A DNA stretch of 64,000 nucleotides, from NCBI RefSeq assembly GCF_023701525.1, contig NZ_JAMQAW010000036.1, forward strand, positions 161,487-225,486, read 5' to 3'. Shown here piece after piece: positions 51,679 to 61,227 of this stretch. Each line of letters begins with the position of its first letter. Within the stretch, counting starts at the first letter, position 1. The translations under genes were made by a program, and so were the position numbers. The stretch is from Streptomyces albipurpureus (GTDB taxonomy: Bacteria > Actinomycetota > Actinomycetes > Streptomycetales > Streptomycetaceae). Below the pieces are notes generated by a model. It did not search any database and was not told the DNA's origin. It saw only the letters and a list, made by a program, of their open reading frames with translations.

Positions 51679-52821
51679 GTGACCGTGGTACCCATCAGCT
51701 CGGCCGTCATGACCCATCCGGTACGAGAGCGCCAGGCGCAGGAGTTGGTCAGCCGGCTCCGGCTCGGTGGCCTCGCGTTGGACCCCGCTCCCCATGACCC
51801 GCCGTCCGCACTGCGTACGGCGCTGGTCGCCTGGTCGGCGGTGTCGCCGGGAGCCGGCCACCATTTGGTGGTGCAGGACGATGTCTCGGCGCCGCCGGAT
51901 CTCCTGGCACTGGTGGGTCGGGCGGTGGAGCGCTTCCCGGATGAGGCACTGGTCTTCTACACCAACTGGCACGCCCGCAATGGATCTGCCTCTCGGCTGG
52001 CCGCGCTGGCGGGGGCGGCGTGGGTGCGGGCCGTGCCGGAGGAGTTCACCCCGTCGCTGGCCGTCTGCCTACCGGTCGCCCTGGCCGCCGAGTTCGGTGC
52101 GTTCGCCCGGGACAGTGCGGAGCGGCACGACGATGAGGTGCTGTCCGGGTTCTTTCGGACCAAGGGCCGGATGAGTCTGCTCGCCGTACCCAATGTGGTG
52201 GAGCACATCGGTACGAGCAGCATCAACGGACATGCCGCGCAGGGCATCCGGCTCGCGGTCTGTCCCATGGACGCCACCGATGCCGATGGGCTGCTGCGTC
52301 GGGGATGGGTGCTTGAGGAGCTCGACTGGCTCCCCTATATGCGGTACGGGGAGGGCTATCTCCGGCTTCCCGGTCAGGAGAAGGCTGCCGACGGAGGCCG
52401 TGGGCACATCCGGTGGCGCGATGCGCTCCCCGCCATAGCGCGCTCATCACAACTGACCGAGGAGCGGGTTCGCGACCTGGTCGCGGAGCATATGCCGTTG
52501 GGGCTTGCGACCGATGTGGCCCGGACCTTCGGCCCTGACTTCGCCGAAGAACTGTGGGTTCACTGTCTCTTCATGGGCCGGCAGGCGGCCGGAGCCGCCC
52601 ACCGGCATGCGCCCCAGAACGCGGCGGGGCCTGCGGACGTGGTGGATGAGGATGCCCTTGCCCGACTGAAGGAAGCCGCCGTGTCCACCGTTGGGCCCGC
52701 GGGTCTCTCCCCTGAGCGCCGCCCCGAGGCCGGGCCCGAGAAGATCCGGCTGATGACGGAGTTCGCCTGGACCGCTATCCGTGCTGGGGAGCGTCTGTGG
52801 CAGGACGCACCCGATGGGTGA
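51679..52821 (+). CDS. Glycosyltransferase-like protein (GT2-fold pattern)
   Basis: A 380-aa protein that resembles a small GT-A fold sugar transferase: LVSRLRLGGLALDPAP, HHLVVQDDVSAPPDLL with a DxD-like VQDDV, ALVFYTNWHARNGS, and SLLAVPNVVEHIGTSS, the last typical of polymorphic toxin or antibiotic-cluster glycosyltransferases. The C-terminal third is mixed helical with no recognised motif. The start GTG 51679 is picked from AAGGAG eight bases upstream. It is the leftmost gene of the amidinotransferase/radical SAM neighbourhood. Its 3' end overlaps the convergent GNAT gene by 47 bases. Confidence 0.6.
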   Translation: MTVVPISSAVMTHPVRERQAQELVSRLRLGGLALDPAPHDPPSALRTALVAWSAVSPGAGHHLVVQDDVSAPPDLLALVGRAVERFPDEALVFYTNWHARNGSASRLAALAGAAWVRAVPEEFTPSLAVCLPVALAAEFGAFARDSAERHDDEVLSGFFRTKGRMSLLAVPNVVEHIGTSSINGHAAQGIRLAVCPMDATDADGLLRRGWVLEELDWLPYMRYGEGYLRLPGQEKAADGGRGHIRWRDALPAIARSSQLTEERVRDLVAEHMPLGLATDVARTFGPDFAEELWVHCLFMGRQAAGAAHRHAPQNAAGPADVVDEDALARLKEAAVSTVGPAGLSPERRPEAGPEKIRLMTEFAWTAIRAGERLWQDAPDG

Positions 52822-53548
52822 TCCACACCGCTGGCTCCCAGTACGCGCCCAGATCGCCGCCGTGGTCGACCGAGAGGGTGGTCAGCCCGCCCGGGAAGAC
52901 ATAGTCACCGTCGTCCGGGAAGGACATCTGGGTCCAGCTCTCCCATTCGGCGACCGTTCCGGTGATCCGGGACGACCGCGCTGACGCGGCGGCGACCGCT
53001 CCCCCTGCCTTGACCTGGGTACGTATCCAGGGATCGAAGGGCGAGCCGTCATCGCGGGTCCAGGAGGCGTACCGCTCGATGGGGACCAGGGGGTAGCGGT
53101 CCTTCCAGGTGGGGCGGATGGGTACGAGGACGGTGTCGACGCCTGCGATACGTGCCGTTGCGGTCATGGTGTCGAGCAGTATTTTGGACAGGCCCTTGCC
53201 CTGGTGGGTCTGGGCCACCTCGATGCCCAGGGCGCAGAGTCCGCCCGGGGCACGCCCGGCGTCATGGTCGGCGAAGGCCCGGCCGATGGAGTCGTCGAGT
53301 CCGGGGCCCAGGTCTTCCGGGGTGCCGTCCCAACTGCGGGGAAGTGAACGGCCCGCCCCCAGGATGTCGTCGCTCTCGTCGTCGTAGAGCAGGAACTGGT
53401 AGTCGGGGAAGTCTTCGAACAGGCGGTTCCAGTAGTCGCCGTTGATGTCTCCATGCAGGTTGTACTCGGGGATGACGCCGGCGAACTGCTCCGGGATGCG
53501 ATCCCACAGGGATGGGCGCTGCGAGTAGCGCACCACAACGATGGCCAT
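52775..53548 (-). CDS. GNAT family N-acetyltransferase
   Basis: A 257-aa acetyltransferase. The CoA-binding motif A is present as ALGIEVAQTHQGKGLSKILL, and the strand before it is LGAGRSLPRSW. It starts MAIVVVRYSQRPSLWDRIP and has a C-terminal extension with WTQMSFPDDGDYVFPGGL. The long acidic N-terminal half (YNLHGDINGDYWNRLFEDFPDYQF) is characteristic of an actinobacterial subgroup. The substrate is unknown. It may act with the adjacent methyltransferase. Confidence 0.82.
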   Translation of the reverse strand: MAIVVVRYSQRPSLWDRIPEQFAGVIPEYNLHGDINGDYWNRLFEDFPDYQFLLYDDESDDILGAGRSLPRSWDGTPEDLGPGLDDSIGRAFADHDAGRAPGGLCALGIEVAQTHQGKGLSKILLDTMTATARIAGVDTVLVPIRPTWKDRYPLVPIERYASWTRDDGSPFDPWIRTQVKAGGAVAAASARSSRITGTVAEWESWTQMSFPDDGDYVFPGGLTTLSVDHGGDLGAYWEPAVWITHRVRPATDAPQHG

Positions 53549-53695
53549 CTGACCTGCTCTCTTCTCTCCGACGAGTCGCGCTCGCTCTTCGACGGGCCTT
53601 CGGGTCGGACATGGTCGGACGTGGGGCGGCCCTGGCTGATCTCCGACCAGGGGCGATGGGCCCGCTGTTCGCTGGGGCCCTGCCGGGCGACGGGG

Positions 53696-54541
53696 TCAGC
53701 CGGGCACGGAGACCTCCCAGACGACGATGAGCGGGATGCCCTCCCAGGCCGCGCGGGCGGCGTCGGCGATGAACTCCTCATATCCCCCGGGTGCCAGCCG
53801 GCCGTTGAAGAGCGGCTCATGACAGGCCCGTACGCTCAGCCCGGCCCGAGCGAAGGCCCCCAGATAGCTGCTGGTCAGATGCACGTAGTTGCGTACGAAG
53901 GCCAGTTGCTCGGAGCCGTGGACAAAGAGGCACTGCCCTTGCAGGGAGATCACGAAGGGGTGCATATCGGAGATCACTATGCGGCCCCCGGGCTTGACCA
54001 CCCGGGCCAACTCGGCTACGGCGGTGTCGAGTTCCGGCAGATGGGTCATCGCCAGCGAGCAGACGGCCAGGTCGACGGAGTCGTCGTCGACGGGCAGGTG
54101 CTCCAGTCGGCCGAGCCGGTACTGGGCGTCCGGGGCATGGGCTCGGGCCTTCTCCAGCATCTGCGGCGACTGGTCGACACCGATCGTGCTGAATCCGCGG
54201 GAGGTCAGCGCCAGGGTCTGCCGACCGGTGCCGCAGGCGGCGTCCAGCGCGGTCCCGGCCGGTACCCGGTCGAGGACCTCATGGACGAGGGGCTCCTCCA
54301 CCTCGATGTAGGAACTGGGCAGTGTGTCGTAGATGGCGGACCAGGAGGCATAGCCATCGGCGGCGTCGAGTTCGTCGACCGCCGCACCCCTGCCGGGCAG
54401 TTGCTCGTCGCTGAGGACGAACCTGCGGATGTCCTCGACCCGCTGCTTGAGGAACTCCTCGTCCCCGTCGATGGCATGGCGCAGCAGCGCCATGCCCTGG
54501 ATTCCCAGCACGAGTTCGCGTACACGGAATTCGCTGCTCAT
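53696..54541 (-). CDS. Class I SAM-dependent methyltransferase (UbiE/Methyltransf_11-like)
   Basis: A 281-aa methyltransferase. After a helical N-terminal region, SAM motif I is ALDAACGTGRQT, followed by IGVDQSPQMLEKAR, LGRLEHLPVDDDSVDLAVCSLAMTHL (split by motif II and III) and VVKPGGRIVISDMHPF. AGGGGA lies eight bases before ATG 54541. It is divergent from the dimethylformamidase-like gene, so one 300-base region likely controls both. Probable small-molecule O/N/C-methyltransferase. Confidence 0.9.
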   Translation of the reverse strand: MSSEFRVRELVLGIQGMALLRHAIDGDEEFLKQRVEDIRRFVLSDEQLPGRGAAVDELDAADGYASWSAIYDTLPSSYIEVEEPLVHEVLDRVPAGTALDAACGTGRQTLALTSRGFSTIGVDQSPQMLEKARAHAPDAQYRLGRLEHLPVDDDSVDLAVCSLAMTHLPELDTAVAELARVVKPGGRIVISDMHPFVISLQGQCLFVHGSEQLAFVRNYVHLTSSYLGAFARAGLSVRACHEPLFNGRLAPGGYEEFIADAARAAWEGIPLIVVWEVSVPG

Positions 54542-54841
54542 TTCAGATTCCCCTCGCTGTCCTACGGGCGGAGCTACGGGCGGGCGCTGTACCGAGGCGG
54601 GTTGTCCAGGATGGTGGTATGGGTTTGAGTCGTTGCGGAGTTGTCGGTTCTTGTGTTGATTTCCAGCACTACCCCGACCCACTGAAAATGAGTCGATCAC
54701 CGGCCCTTGTGTCCCAAACTGACCCCACGGGTGGCCGGTTCACTACGCACCATTGTCGTCATCGGGTAGGGCTCCCTAGCATGATCGATCGGCGGCGCGA
54801 ACACGGTGGCCGCCCTTTCTGCGAGCGATCCTGGGAGCGGC
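54542..54841. promoter_or_regulatory. Divergent promoter region between the methyltransferase and dimethylformamidase-like genes
   Basis: Exactly 300 bases separate two outward-reading starts (54541 on minus, 54842 on plus). The middle part (54640-54720) is AT-richer. No clear operator repeat was found. Confidence 0.4.
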
Positions 54842-56317
54842 GTGATAGAGGGCTATGTGGGCCGGGAAAGCGTGACGGCGGGCGGGATTCTTGCGCTCCA
54901 TGTCTCCACGGATGCGCCGATCTACCGGGTGCGTTTCTATCGGCTCGGCAATGAGCTGGAATTGGTACGGGAATCAGTGTGGCAGCCGGGCACTCTCCAC
55001 TCGCCGCCGCCACATCCGGATGGCCATCCGGCAGGTGCTTCACCCGCGGTGGACTGGAACTGGCCCTCGGTGGAGTTCTCGATACCGGACAGTTGGCGTA
55101 CCGGAATATATCTGGCGCACTTCATCGAGGGCGGTCCGGGCTGCGAAGACTCCCCGCCGGTTCTGGACGGCTCGACCATCGAAGGCTTTGAGAGAGAGTT
55201 CTTCATCGTCAGGCCCCGGCAACCCGGCAAACTCTCCCGCATTCTCTACAAGAAGTCGACGTTTACCCGCCATGCGTACAACAGGTCGGATCGCCGAGAT
55301 GAGGAACGTGCCGCCAGCCTGTATGACAACCCGGTCTACCTGCGTGGGGAGGACGGTGGTGGACCCGGCCACCAGGTGAGCCTGCATCGCCCCGGCGGGG
55401 TGATCGACCTTGCCTACTGGGACGCTCCCTTCATTTCCTGGCTGGAGCGCAGCGGCTATGCGGTGGAATACTGCACGGATCTCGACCTGCATGAGAATCC
55501 CGCCCTCCTCACGGGATACGACCTCGTTCTCAGCGTTGGCCATGATGAATACTGGAGCCAGGCCATGCGCACCCAGGTGGAGGACTTCGTGCGGGCGGGT
55601 GGGAATGTCGCCTTCTTCAGTGCGAATACCTGCTGGTGGCGCATCCATTCAATTGACGGAAACAGCGCCTTCCGCTCGGATACGGACCACCGGGTAGGAG
55701 ATGAGTATCCGCATCTACCGGCCACCGATCAGTGGTGGCCACCCGAACCCCATGGTGTCGGCGCGCCGGAGAACACACTGACGGGGGTCAGCTTCCGTAA
55801 TGGCGGCATGTGGGCCAGCTCGGACGGGAGCTGGCCGGGCGACAGGCCGCGCGCTGGATACTCCGTACAACACGCGGAGCACTGGGTTTTCGAAGGAACC
55901 GGACTACGGGACGGATCGAATGGCGGAATTCAGGACGCCCTGGGCGCCGGTACTCCGTTGATTGGTTATGAGTGCGACGGTGCCGCGTTCTTCTATGACG
56001 CCCAGGGTGTCGCCAGGGCGAGCGGCGCGGACGGCACCCCGGATTCCTTTCTCATTCTGGGAATTCACCTGCTCCAACCGGTCCACCATGACTTCCATCG
56101 GTTCAAACACGGACACTGGAATTGCACGGTGCGTGAACCGTCGATCACCAGTCCTCGGGCCGCGACCATGGGCGTGTTCACGGCGGGCGGCACGGTGTTC
56201 ACCGCGGGCACCACTGACTGGCCGGTGGTCTGTGGACGGGAGGCGGACGCGGGGGTAGTACGCGTCACCCGGAATGTGCTGGACCGGTTGAGTGTCCGGA
56301 TCACAACAGGGGGATGA
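54842..56317 (+). CDS. N,N-dimethylformamidase beta-subunit-like protein
   Basis: A 491-aa protein matching the large-subunit C-terminal region of N,N-dimethylformamidase. It has an N-terminal beta-sandwich (GYVGRESVTAGGILALHVST, WNWPSVEFSIPDSWRTGIY) and a glutamine-amidotransferase-like core with VEYCTDLDLHENP, LVLSVGHDEYWSQAMR and NVAFFSANTCWWRI. True enzymes carry a mononuclear iron and cleave formamide or amide bonds; the substrate here is unknown. GTG 54842 is chosen because GGAG lies five bases upstream. It overlaps the convergent HAD gene by 17 bases. Confidence 0.82.
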   Translation: MIEGYVGRESVTAGGILALHVSTDAPIYRVRFYRLGNELELVRESVWQPGTLHSPPPHPDGHPAGASPAVDWNWPSVEFSIPDSWRTGIYLAHFIEGGPGCEDSPPVLDGSTIEGFEREFFIVRPRQPGKLSRILYKKSTFTRHAYNRSDRRDEERAASLYDNPVYLRGEDGGGPGHQVSLHRPGGVIDLAYWDAPFISWLERSGYAVEYCTDLDLHENPALLTGYDLVLSVGHDEYWSQAMRTQVEDFVRAGGNVAFFSANTCWWRIHSIDGNSAFRSDTDHRVGDEYPHLPATDQWWPPEPHGVGAPENTLTGVSFRNGGMWASSDGSWPGDRPRAGYSVQHAEHWVFEGTGLRDGSNGGIQDALGAGTPLIGYECDGAAFFYDAQGVARASGADGTPDSFLILGIHLLQPVHHDFHRFKHGHWNCTVREPSITSPRAATMGVFTAGGTVFTAGTTDWPVVCGREADAGVVRVTRNVLDRLSVRITTGG

Positions 56318-57008
56318 GTTCCCGCAGTCCGGCGATTCGCACCGCCCCTGGCACCAGGGGCGGCGCCGCTGTCCGCACCGCGCGGTCCGGTCGCCACAGA
56401 TGCACCGCCCGCATCCCCGCCGCCAACGGCCCCACCACATCCGGCCGCCAGATATCACCCACGAAGAGCGTTTCCCCGGGGTCCAGCCCACAGCGGTCCA
56501 GCACCGTCCGGTAGATCAGGGGGTGCGGCTTGCGGGCACCCGCCTGGGCGGAGCTGACCGAGACATCGATCAGCTCCGCCAGCCCGACATCCGCGATGGA
56601 CCGGTCGAGGTGCCAGTACCAGTTGGAGCAGACCGCGATCAGCGCTCCCTCGGCGCGTAGCGCGGCCAGCGTGTCCAACACATCCTCGAACAGGGCGAGA
56701 TGGATGTCCTTCATCGCCCCGTCGAGCTCGGTGACCAGGTCCTCCACCTGGTCACCGGGCACCTGGCAGTCATGGGCCCGCCGTCTGAGCCGGTCCCGTT
56801 CCCATGCGAGGTAGGTCCGCTCGCTGATGGAGTGGGCCGAGTGCTCCTCCCCCTCCGCCGGGCCTACGGACCACTGGTCACCCCAGCGCTCCCCCGCCTC
56901 CACCAGGCCTCGACGGTTGAAGATCGCCTGGTGGCTGGGCGGCAGTGGCGGAACCATCCGCACCAGGGTTCCGTAGAAATCAAAGACAACACCCCTGATC
57001 GCTGTCAT
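56301..57008 (-). CDS. HAD superfamily hydrolase
   Basis: A 235-aa HAD hydrolase. Motif I is VVFDFYGTLV (nucleophile Asp and acid/base two residues on changed to Tyr, which is common in haloacid dehalogenase/phosphatase subgroups), motif II CSNWYWHL, motif III Lys in ARKPHPLIY and motif IV FVGDIWRPD. It probably dephosphorylates a small metabolite, for example a sugar phosphate in this locus. AGGGA precedes ATG 57008. The gene reads in the same direction as the amidinotransferase. Confidence 0.88.
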   Translation of the reverse strand: MTAIRGVVFDFYGTLVRMVPPLPPSHQAIFNRRGLVEAGERWGDQWSVGPAEGEEHSAHSISERTYLAWERDRLRRRAHDCQVPGDQVEDLVTELDGAMKDIHLALFEDVLDTLAALRAEGALIAVCSNWYWHLDRSIADVGLAELIDVSVSSAQAGARKPHPLIYRTVLDRCGLDPGETLFVGDIWRPDVVGPLAAGMRAVHLWRPDRAVRTAAPPLVPGAVRIAGLRELIPLL

Positions 57009-57322
57009 GTCCCTACGCTCCCCATGGGATCTCGTCCGCTGCTGTTGATGGGATCGCCCCAGGTCAGGCTGGTGTACGGCCACACGGGCGTTACGGGAAG
57101 GGGCCGTGCGGCCCTCCCGGTCACCGTGGCCCGGCCCACTGGAGCGGCTGTCCCACCACCGAGGAGGCGCCAGGGAACGGGCCGTCCGCCTATCCCTCGT
57201 TGTGGTGCGGAGCACGGATCCGACGAAGCCGGCCCTACTTCGAGACCTTCAAGATCTTCAAGGACTGCGCGGACCGCGGGGCCGGCGGGACGCTCGAAGG
57301 CATCCCCTGGCGAACGGCGGCC
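57009..57322. other. Intergenic region between amidinotransferase and HAD genes
   Basis: About 310 bases with no supported gene. It could hold a terminator for the amidinotransferase and a promoter for the HAD gene; no strong hairpin was seen. Confidence 0.35.
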
Positions 57323-58510
57323 TTAGAACCGTCCGTACCGACGGGGGAAGTAGTCCTCCAACTCCCCCTCGCGTTCGATGTCCACGGTGGAGCAGTGCAG
57401 CCCACCCCCGAACGGGCCCACCGCACGGAACGGCACGGGCACGATCTCAAAGCCGTAGGACGAGAGCTGCTCGGAGAGCCGCTCCTCCTTCTCCTCGACG
57501 CAGAGTGTGTTCTGGTCCAGGTTGAGCATGTTGGCCGCGAGCCAGGGACTGCAGAAGGACAGCTTCGGCGGATGGTCCCAACTGGCCGGCTGTACCGCTT
57601 CGACGACCTCCCAGTCATTGAGCTTGAAGAACGCCATCAGTTCGGCGTCCGCCAGCCGCTCGCCGCAGTGCAGCACCAGTCCGGGCCGCAGTGGGACCCA
57701 GGTGGAGTCGATGTGCAGCGGATGGGTGTTGGTGGAGGTCACCGCGTGCACCCGATGGTCGGGGAAGTGACGCTTGAGCCACTGGTATCCGCTGCGGTTG
57801 GTGACGAAGGAGAGCTGAACGAAGAGGTCCTTGCCGAAGCGGGCGACATCGGCCGCGTCGAACAGCGGCTCGGCTTCGGTGAGCACCAGGTCGTAGTCAC
57901 GTACCCGGGCCAACTGCTCATCGGTGGTCAGCCCGTTGAACACGTCCCAGAAGCCGGGCTTGAAGGAGTCGTCGGTGAGCCGTGGCTTGGGAGCCGCCTC
58001 CCAGCGCATCCTGCTGTCGCCTTCGAACAGGTTCTGGAGCACCGGCCGGTAGCAGAGGTACTCAAACCAACGGCTGCGGTAGGACATGGTCGCTTCGAGG
58101 ACCTCATTGCCCACGGTCAGCAGCAGGTCCCTCGGTGGCATACAGCCGAACATCGACTCCTGGCTCCACTCGGGGGTGGAGACCTGCTGGGTGAAGTCGA
58201 TGGGGGTGGGCCGGTCGACGCGGATACCCCGGTCGGACAGGAGCCGGGCGAAGTTGTCGAGTTGTTCATCCGCCTCGGCGACCATCTCGGCCGGCATGGG
58301 GCCGTAGGTGCCCAGTGGGAAGCCGTCGTCGGGGTAGTCCCTGCGCACCGCGTGCTCGGGGGCCTGGACCACGGTGCCTTCGGCCCGTCCGACAATGACG
58401 TGCCGCAGTGGGTCCCAGCCGTTCCACGAGTTGACCCGTAAGGGACGGGTGGCGGATCTGTCGGTGAGGTCTGCGCTGGAATCCGTTGCGGAGTCGTTCT
58501 GCTCGGTCAC
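57323..58510 (-). CDS. Amidinotransferase of the glycine/inosamine-phosphate family (GATM/StrB1-like)
   Basis: A 395-aa transamidinase that should move the guanidino group from arginine to an amine. By comparison with remembered human GATM the catalytic triad is conserved: Asp218 (LFDAAD), His266 (HPLHIDSTW) and Cys373 (GGGLHCST). Other family marks are NSWNGWDPLRHVIVGRAEG, RPTPIDF and MPPRDLLLTVGNEVLEA. Bacterial homologues act in streptomycin-type aminocyclitol (StrB1), saxitoxin-type and guanidinoacetate pathways. No inositol dehydrogenase or aminotransferase lies in the window, so the amine acceptor is open. It is divergent from a sugar ABC importer. Confidence 0.92.
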   Translation of the reverse strand: MTEQNDSATDSSADLTDRSATRPLRVNSWNGWDPLRHVIVGRAEGTVVQAPEHAVRRDYPDDGFPLGTYGPMPAEMVAEADEQLDNFARLLSDRGIRVDRPTPIDFTQQVSTPEWSQESMFGCMPPRDLLLTVGNEVLEATMSYRSRWFEYLCYRPVLQNLFEGDSRMRWEAAPKPRLTDDSFKPGFWDVFNGLTTDEQLARVRDYDLVLTEAEPLFDAADVARFGKDLFVQLSFVTNRSGYQWLKRHFPDHRVHAVTSTNTHPLHIDSTWVPLRPGLVLHCGERLADAELMAFFKLNDWEVVEAVQPASWDHPPKLSFCSPWLAANMLNLDQNTLCVEEKEERLSEQLSSYGFEIVPVPFRAVGPFGGGLHCSTVDIEREGELEDYFPRRYGRF

Positions 58511-58805
58511 GTACTCACCCTTCGGTAGGGGTCACGGGAGACGCAGAGGCAAACCTGGGCCACGAATGGATCACCGTCAAGAACCACTTGTTTGCGCAGC
58601 GCAGTCTTTGAGCCAAAGGTATAGGCCAGCGGAAGCGCGAGTTCCGGCCGTTGCCCGAGATCAGCGCGGGACGGGGGCGTTTGCGCACGTCGGAGGACCA
58701 GACCGATAACCGATCTCTTCGAGCCGAAAGGCATCGGTGAGCAGGGATGGTCGTTTCTGCCGGGTAGTTAGTGACGGTCGCTCGCCACCCCCCACGGAGG
58801 AACAC
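58511..58805. promoter_or_regulatory. Divergent regulatory region between amidinotransferase and sugar importer
   Basis: A 295-base region between outward-reading starts. It carries an exact direct repeat gtttgcgca at 58590-58598 and 58679-58687, which could be regulator sites, and a GGAGG just before the importer's ATG. Confidence 0.4.
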
Positions 58806-60095
58806 ATGGCACCGAAGAGGCTTCGCTGGTCCGCTTACCTGGGAACTCTCCTGTTAGTCGGCACAGCCGCATGCGGATCGTCAGATGACTCGGACTCCTC
58901 GTCAGGCAAAGACAAGCTCACGGTGTGGCTCGCCGTGGACGCCCGGGAGAGCTGGCCCGGCATGGTGAAGTCGGCCAACGAGCGCTTCAGAGAGAAACAC
59001 CCCGGGGTCGAGGTGGAGGTCCAGTACCAGCAGTGGCCCAGCAAGAACCAGAAGCTGGACGCCGTCCTCGCCGGCCGGGACACCCCCGATGTCGTGGAGA
59101 TGGGCAACAGCGAGACCGCCAACTACATACTCAACGGCGCGTTCATCCCCCTCAAGGCCGAGAGCTTCGACCAGTCGGACACCTGGCTCGAAGCACTGTC
59201 GGAGGCGTGTCAATCCGATGGGAAGACCTACTGCGTTCCGTACTACGCGGGCGCCCGGATCGGCGTCTACCGCACCGACTACTTCAGCCAGGCCGGAGTC
59301 ACCGCCCCACCGGCGACCTACCCCGAACTGATCACCGCCCTGGACAGGTTGAAGGCGAAGTTCGGCGCCAAGGACCCCAACTTCTCCGCCCTCTATCTGC
59401 CCGGCCGCTACTGGTCGGCGGCCATGGCCTTCCTCAAGGACGCGGGAGGTGAGCTGGCCGTGGAGTCCAACGGCCGCTGGAGCAGCGCCCTCTCGTCCCC
59501 CAAGTCGATCGCGGGGCTGACCCAGTGGAAGAAGCTCCTTGACACCTACTACGTGGGCGACCGCGCCAAGGACAACGGTGACCAGCCCGCGGTGATCGGC
59601 CAGGGCAAGGTCGGCGTCTTCTACGGCAACACCTGGGAGGCCCAGGCCTCCGCCGACAGCCGCTCGGGGGGAAACCCGGCGCTCAAGGGCAAGCTCGCCA
59701 CCTTCACCTTCCCCGGACCCTCCGGGGAACCGCTACCGCCCTTCCTCGGCGGCTCCACCCTGGCCATCCCCGCCAAGTCCCGCAATCAGGACCTGGCAAC
59801 GGAGTGGATCCGCATCTTCACCGACCGCGAGTCCCAACGCCAACTCATCGCGGCCAACACACTGCCCAACAACACCGTCCAGCTGAAGGACGTCCCCGCC
59901 GACGGTGTGAACGGCCCGGCGGCCAAGGCGGCCGAACGCGGCTGGATCACCCCCCAGGCACCGGGGTGGACCTCGGTGGAGAAGTCCAACATCCTCCCCG
60001 AGATGCTGGAACGGATCGCCACCGGCAAGGACTCGGTGGAGAAGGCCACCAAGGAGGCGGACCGCAGGATCGACGCGGTGATCAATGAGCGCTGA
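58806..60095 (+). CDS. Carbohydrate ABC transporter substrate-binding lipoprotein
   Basis: A 429-aa family 1 extracellular solute-binding protein. ATG 58806 has GGAGGAAC before it; the signal peptide ends in lipobox VGTAAC with Cys23, followed by a Ser/Asp linker. Family marks: LTVWLAVDARESWPG, NERFREKHPGVEVEVQYQQW, TPDVVEMGNSETANY and WIRIFTDRESQ. It binds a sugar or sugar derivative outside the membrane. It heads a three-gene operon with two permeases. The nearby amidinotransferase suggests an amino sugar or cyclitol ligand, which is inference. Confidence 0.93.
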   Translation: MAPKRLRWSAYLGTLLLVGTAACGSSDDSDSSSGKDKLTVWLAVDARESWPGMVKSANERFREKHPGVEVEVQYQQWPSKNQKLDAVLAGRDTPDVVEMGNSETANYILNGAFIPLKAESFDQSDTWLEALSEACQSDGKTYCVPYYAGARIGVYRTDYFSQAGVTAPPATYPELITALDRLKAKFGAKDPNFSALYLPGRYWSAAMAFLKDAGGELAVESNGRWSSALSSPKSIAGLTQWKKLLDTYYVGDRAKDNGDQPAVIGQGKVGVFYGNTWEAQASADSRSGGNPALKGKLATFTFPGPSGEPLPPFLGGSTLAIPAKSRNQDLATEWIRIFTDRESQRQLIAANTLPNNTVQLKDVPADGVNGPAAKAAERGWITPQAPGWTSVEKSNILPEMLERIATGKDSVEKATKEADRRIDAVINER

Positions 60096-61227
60096 TGCGA
60101 CCCAGCCGTCCCCCGTTCCGTATCAGCCCGCCGATGAGGATGCGTCGCGGCACGGTGGACGGCCCGCTCAAGCAACCCCCGATGAACGACCGGGCGCGGG
60201 CAGACAGCAGGGTTCAGGGAATCACCGCTTCGACCAGACGGGTACGGAGGGCGAGCCAGCGCAGCACGGCGTGCGGCCCGCTGGCTCAGCGGGCCCGCCG
60301 CCCAGGACCCGCTGGGCACGCGTCACCCGCCGAAGAACCGGCTCGGAGTTGCTGCCCTACCTCCTGATCACACCCGCCCTGCTCTCGCTGGTCGTCGTCC
60401 TCGGCTATCCGCTGGCGGACATGCTCCTGCTGTCGTTCCAGGACATGACGCGCAGGGAACTGTTCAGCGGCGCTGCCCCACCCTGGGCCGGGCTGGACCA
60501 GTTCCGCACCATCCTCAGCGATGGCTTCTTCTGGGAGGTCGTCGCCAGAACGGCCGCGTTCACCGTTGTCTGCACCACCCTCACCATGGTTCTCTCGCTC
60601 TCCATCGCCCTTCTGATGCGACGCGTGTCGACCTGGGTGCGGCTGACCATCGCCTCGGTGCTGATCGCCGTCTGGGCCATGCCCGTCATGGTGGCCGCCT
60701 CGATCTTCCGCTGGCTCTTCGACGCGGACTACGGGGTCATCAACTGGGTGCTCAGCCAACTGCCGATGGTCGACTTCAGCAAACACAACTGGTTCACCGA
60801 CCCCTGGCAGGGATTCGCCGTCATCGCGGGGGTGGTGATCTGGGGTGCGCTGCCCTTCGCGACCATCACCCTCCACGCGGCGCTGATGCAGATACCGCAG
60901 GAGTTGGAGGAAGCGGCGGTCATCGACGGTGTGCGGGGCTCCCAGATGCTGCGGCACATCACCTTTCCCGTGATCAAACCGAGCTTTGTGATGGTCACCA
61001 CCCTGATGTCCATCTGGAACTTCGGTGTGTTCAACCAGATCTGGCTGATGCGCGGTGGCCAGCCCGAACGCGAGTACTACCTCTTGGGCGTCTACTCCTT
61101 CATCGAGTCCTTCGCCATCAACCGATACAGCGCAGGCGCCGCCATCGCCGTCGTGACCGTCCTGCTGCTCCTTGCCGGGTCCGTCGTCTATCTGCGCCAG
61201 ATGCTTCGCATGGGAGAGGTCGAGTGA
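60085..61227 (+). CDS. Carbohydrate ABC transporter permease (MalF type)
   Basis: A 380-aa permease with six predicted helices (LPYLLITPALLSLVVVLGYPL onward) and the EAA loop IPQELEEAAVIDGVRG. The first ~90 residues are a hydrophilic, low-complexity cytoplasmic extension (Pro/Arg/Gln-rich), longer than normal. ATG 60085 overlaps the binding-protein stop by 11 bases. Confidence 0.93.
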   Translation: MSADATQPSPVPYQPADEDASRHGGRPAQATPDERPGAGRQQGSGNHRFDQTGTEGEPAQHGVRPAGSAGPPPRTRWARVTRRRTGSELLPYLLITPALLSLVVVLGYPLADMLLLSFQDMTRRELFSGAAPPWAGLDQFRTILSDGFFWEVVARTAAFTVVCTTLTMVLSLSIALLMRRVSTWVRLTIASVLIAVWAMPVMVAASIFRWLFDADYGVINWVLSQLPMVDFSKHNWFTDPWQGFAVIAGVVIWGALPFATITLHAALMQIPQELEEAAVIDGVRGSQMLRHITFPVIKPSFVMVTTLMSIWNFGVFNQIWLMRGGQPEREYYLLGVYSFIESFAINRYSAGAAIAVVTVLLLLAGSVVYLRQMLRMGEVE

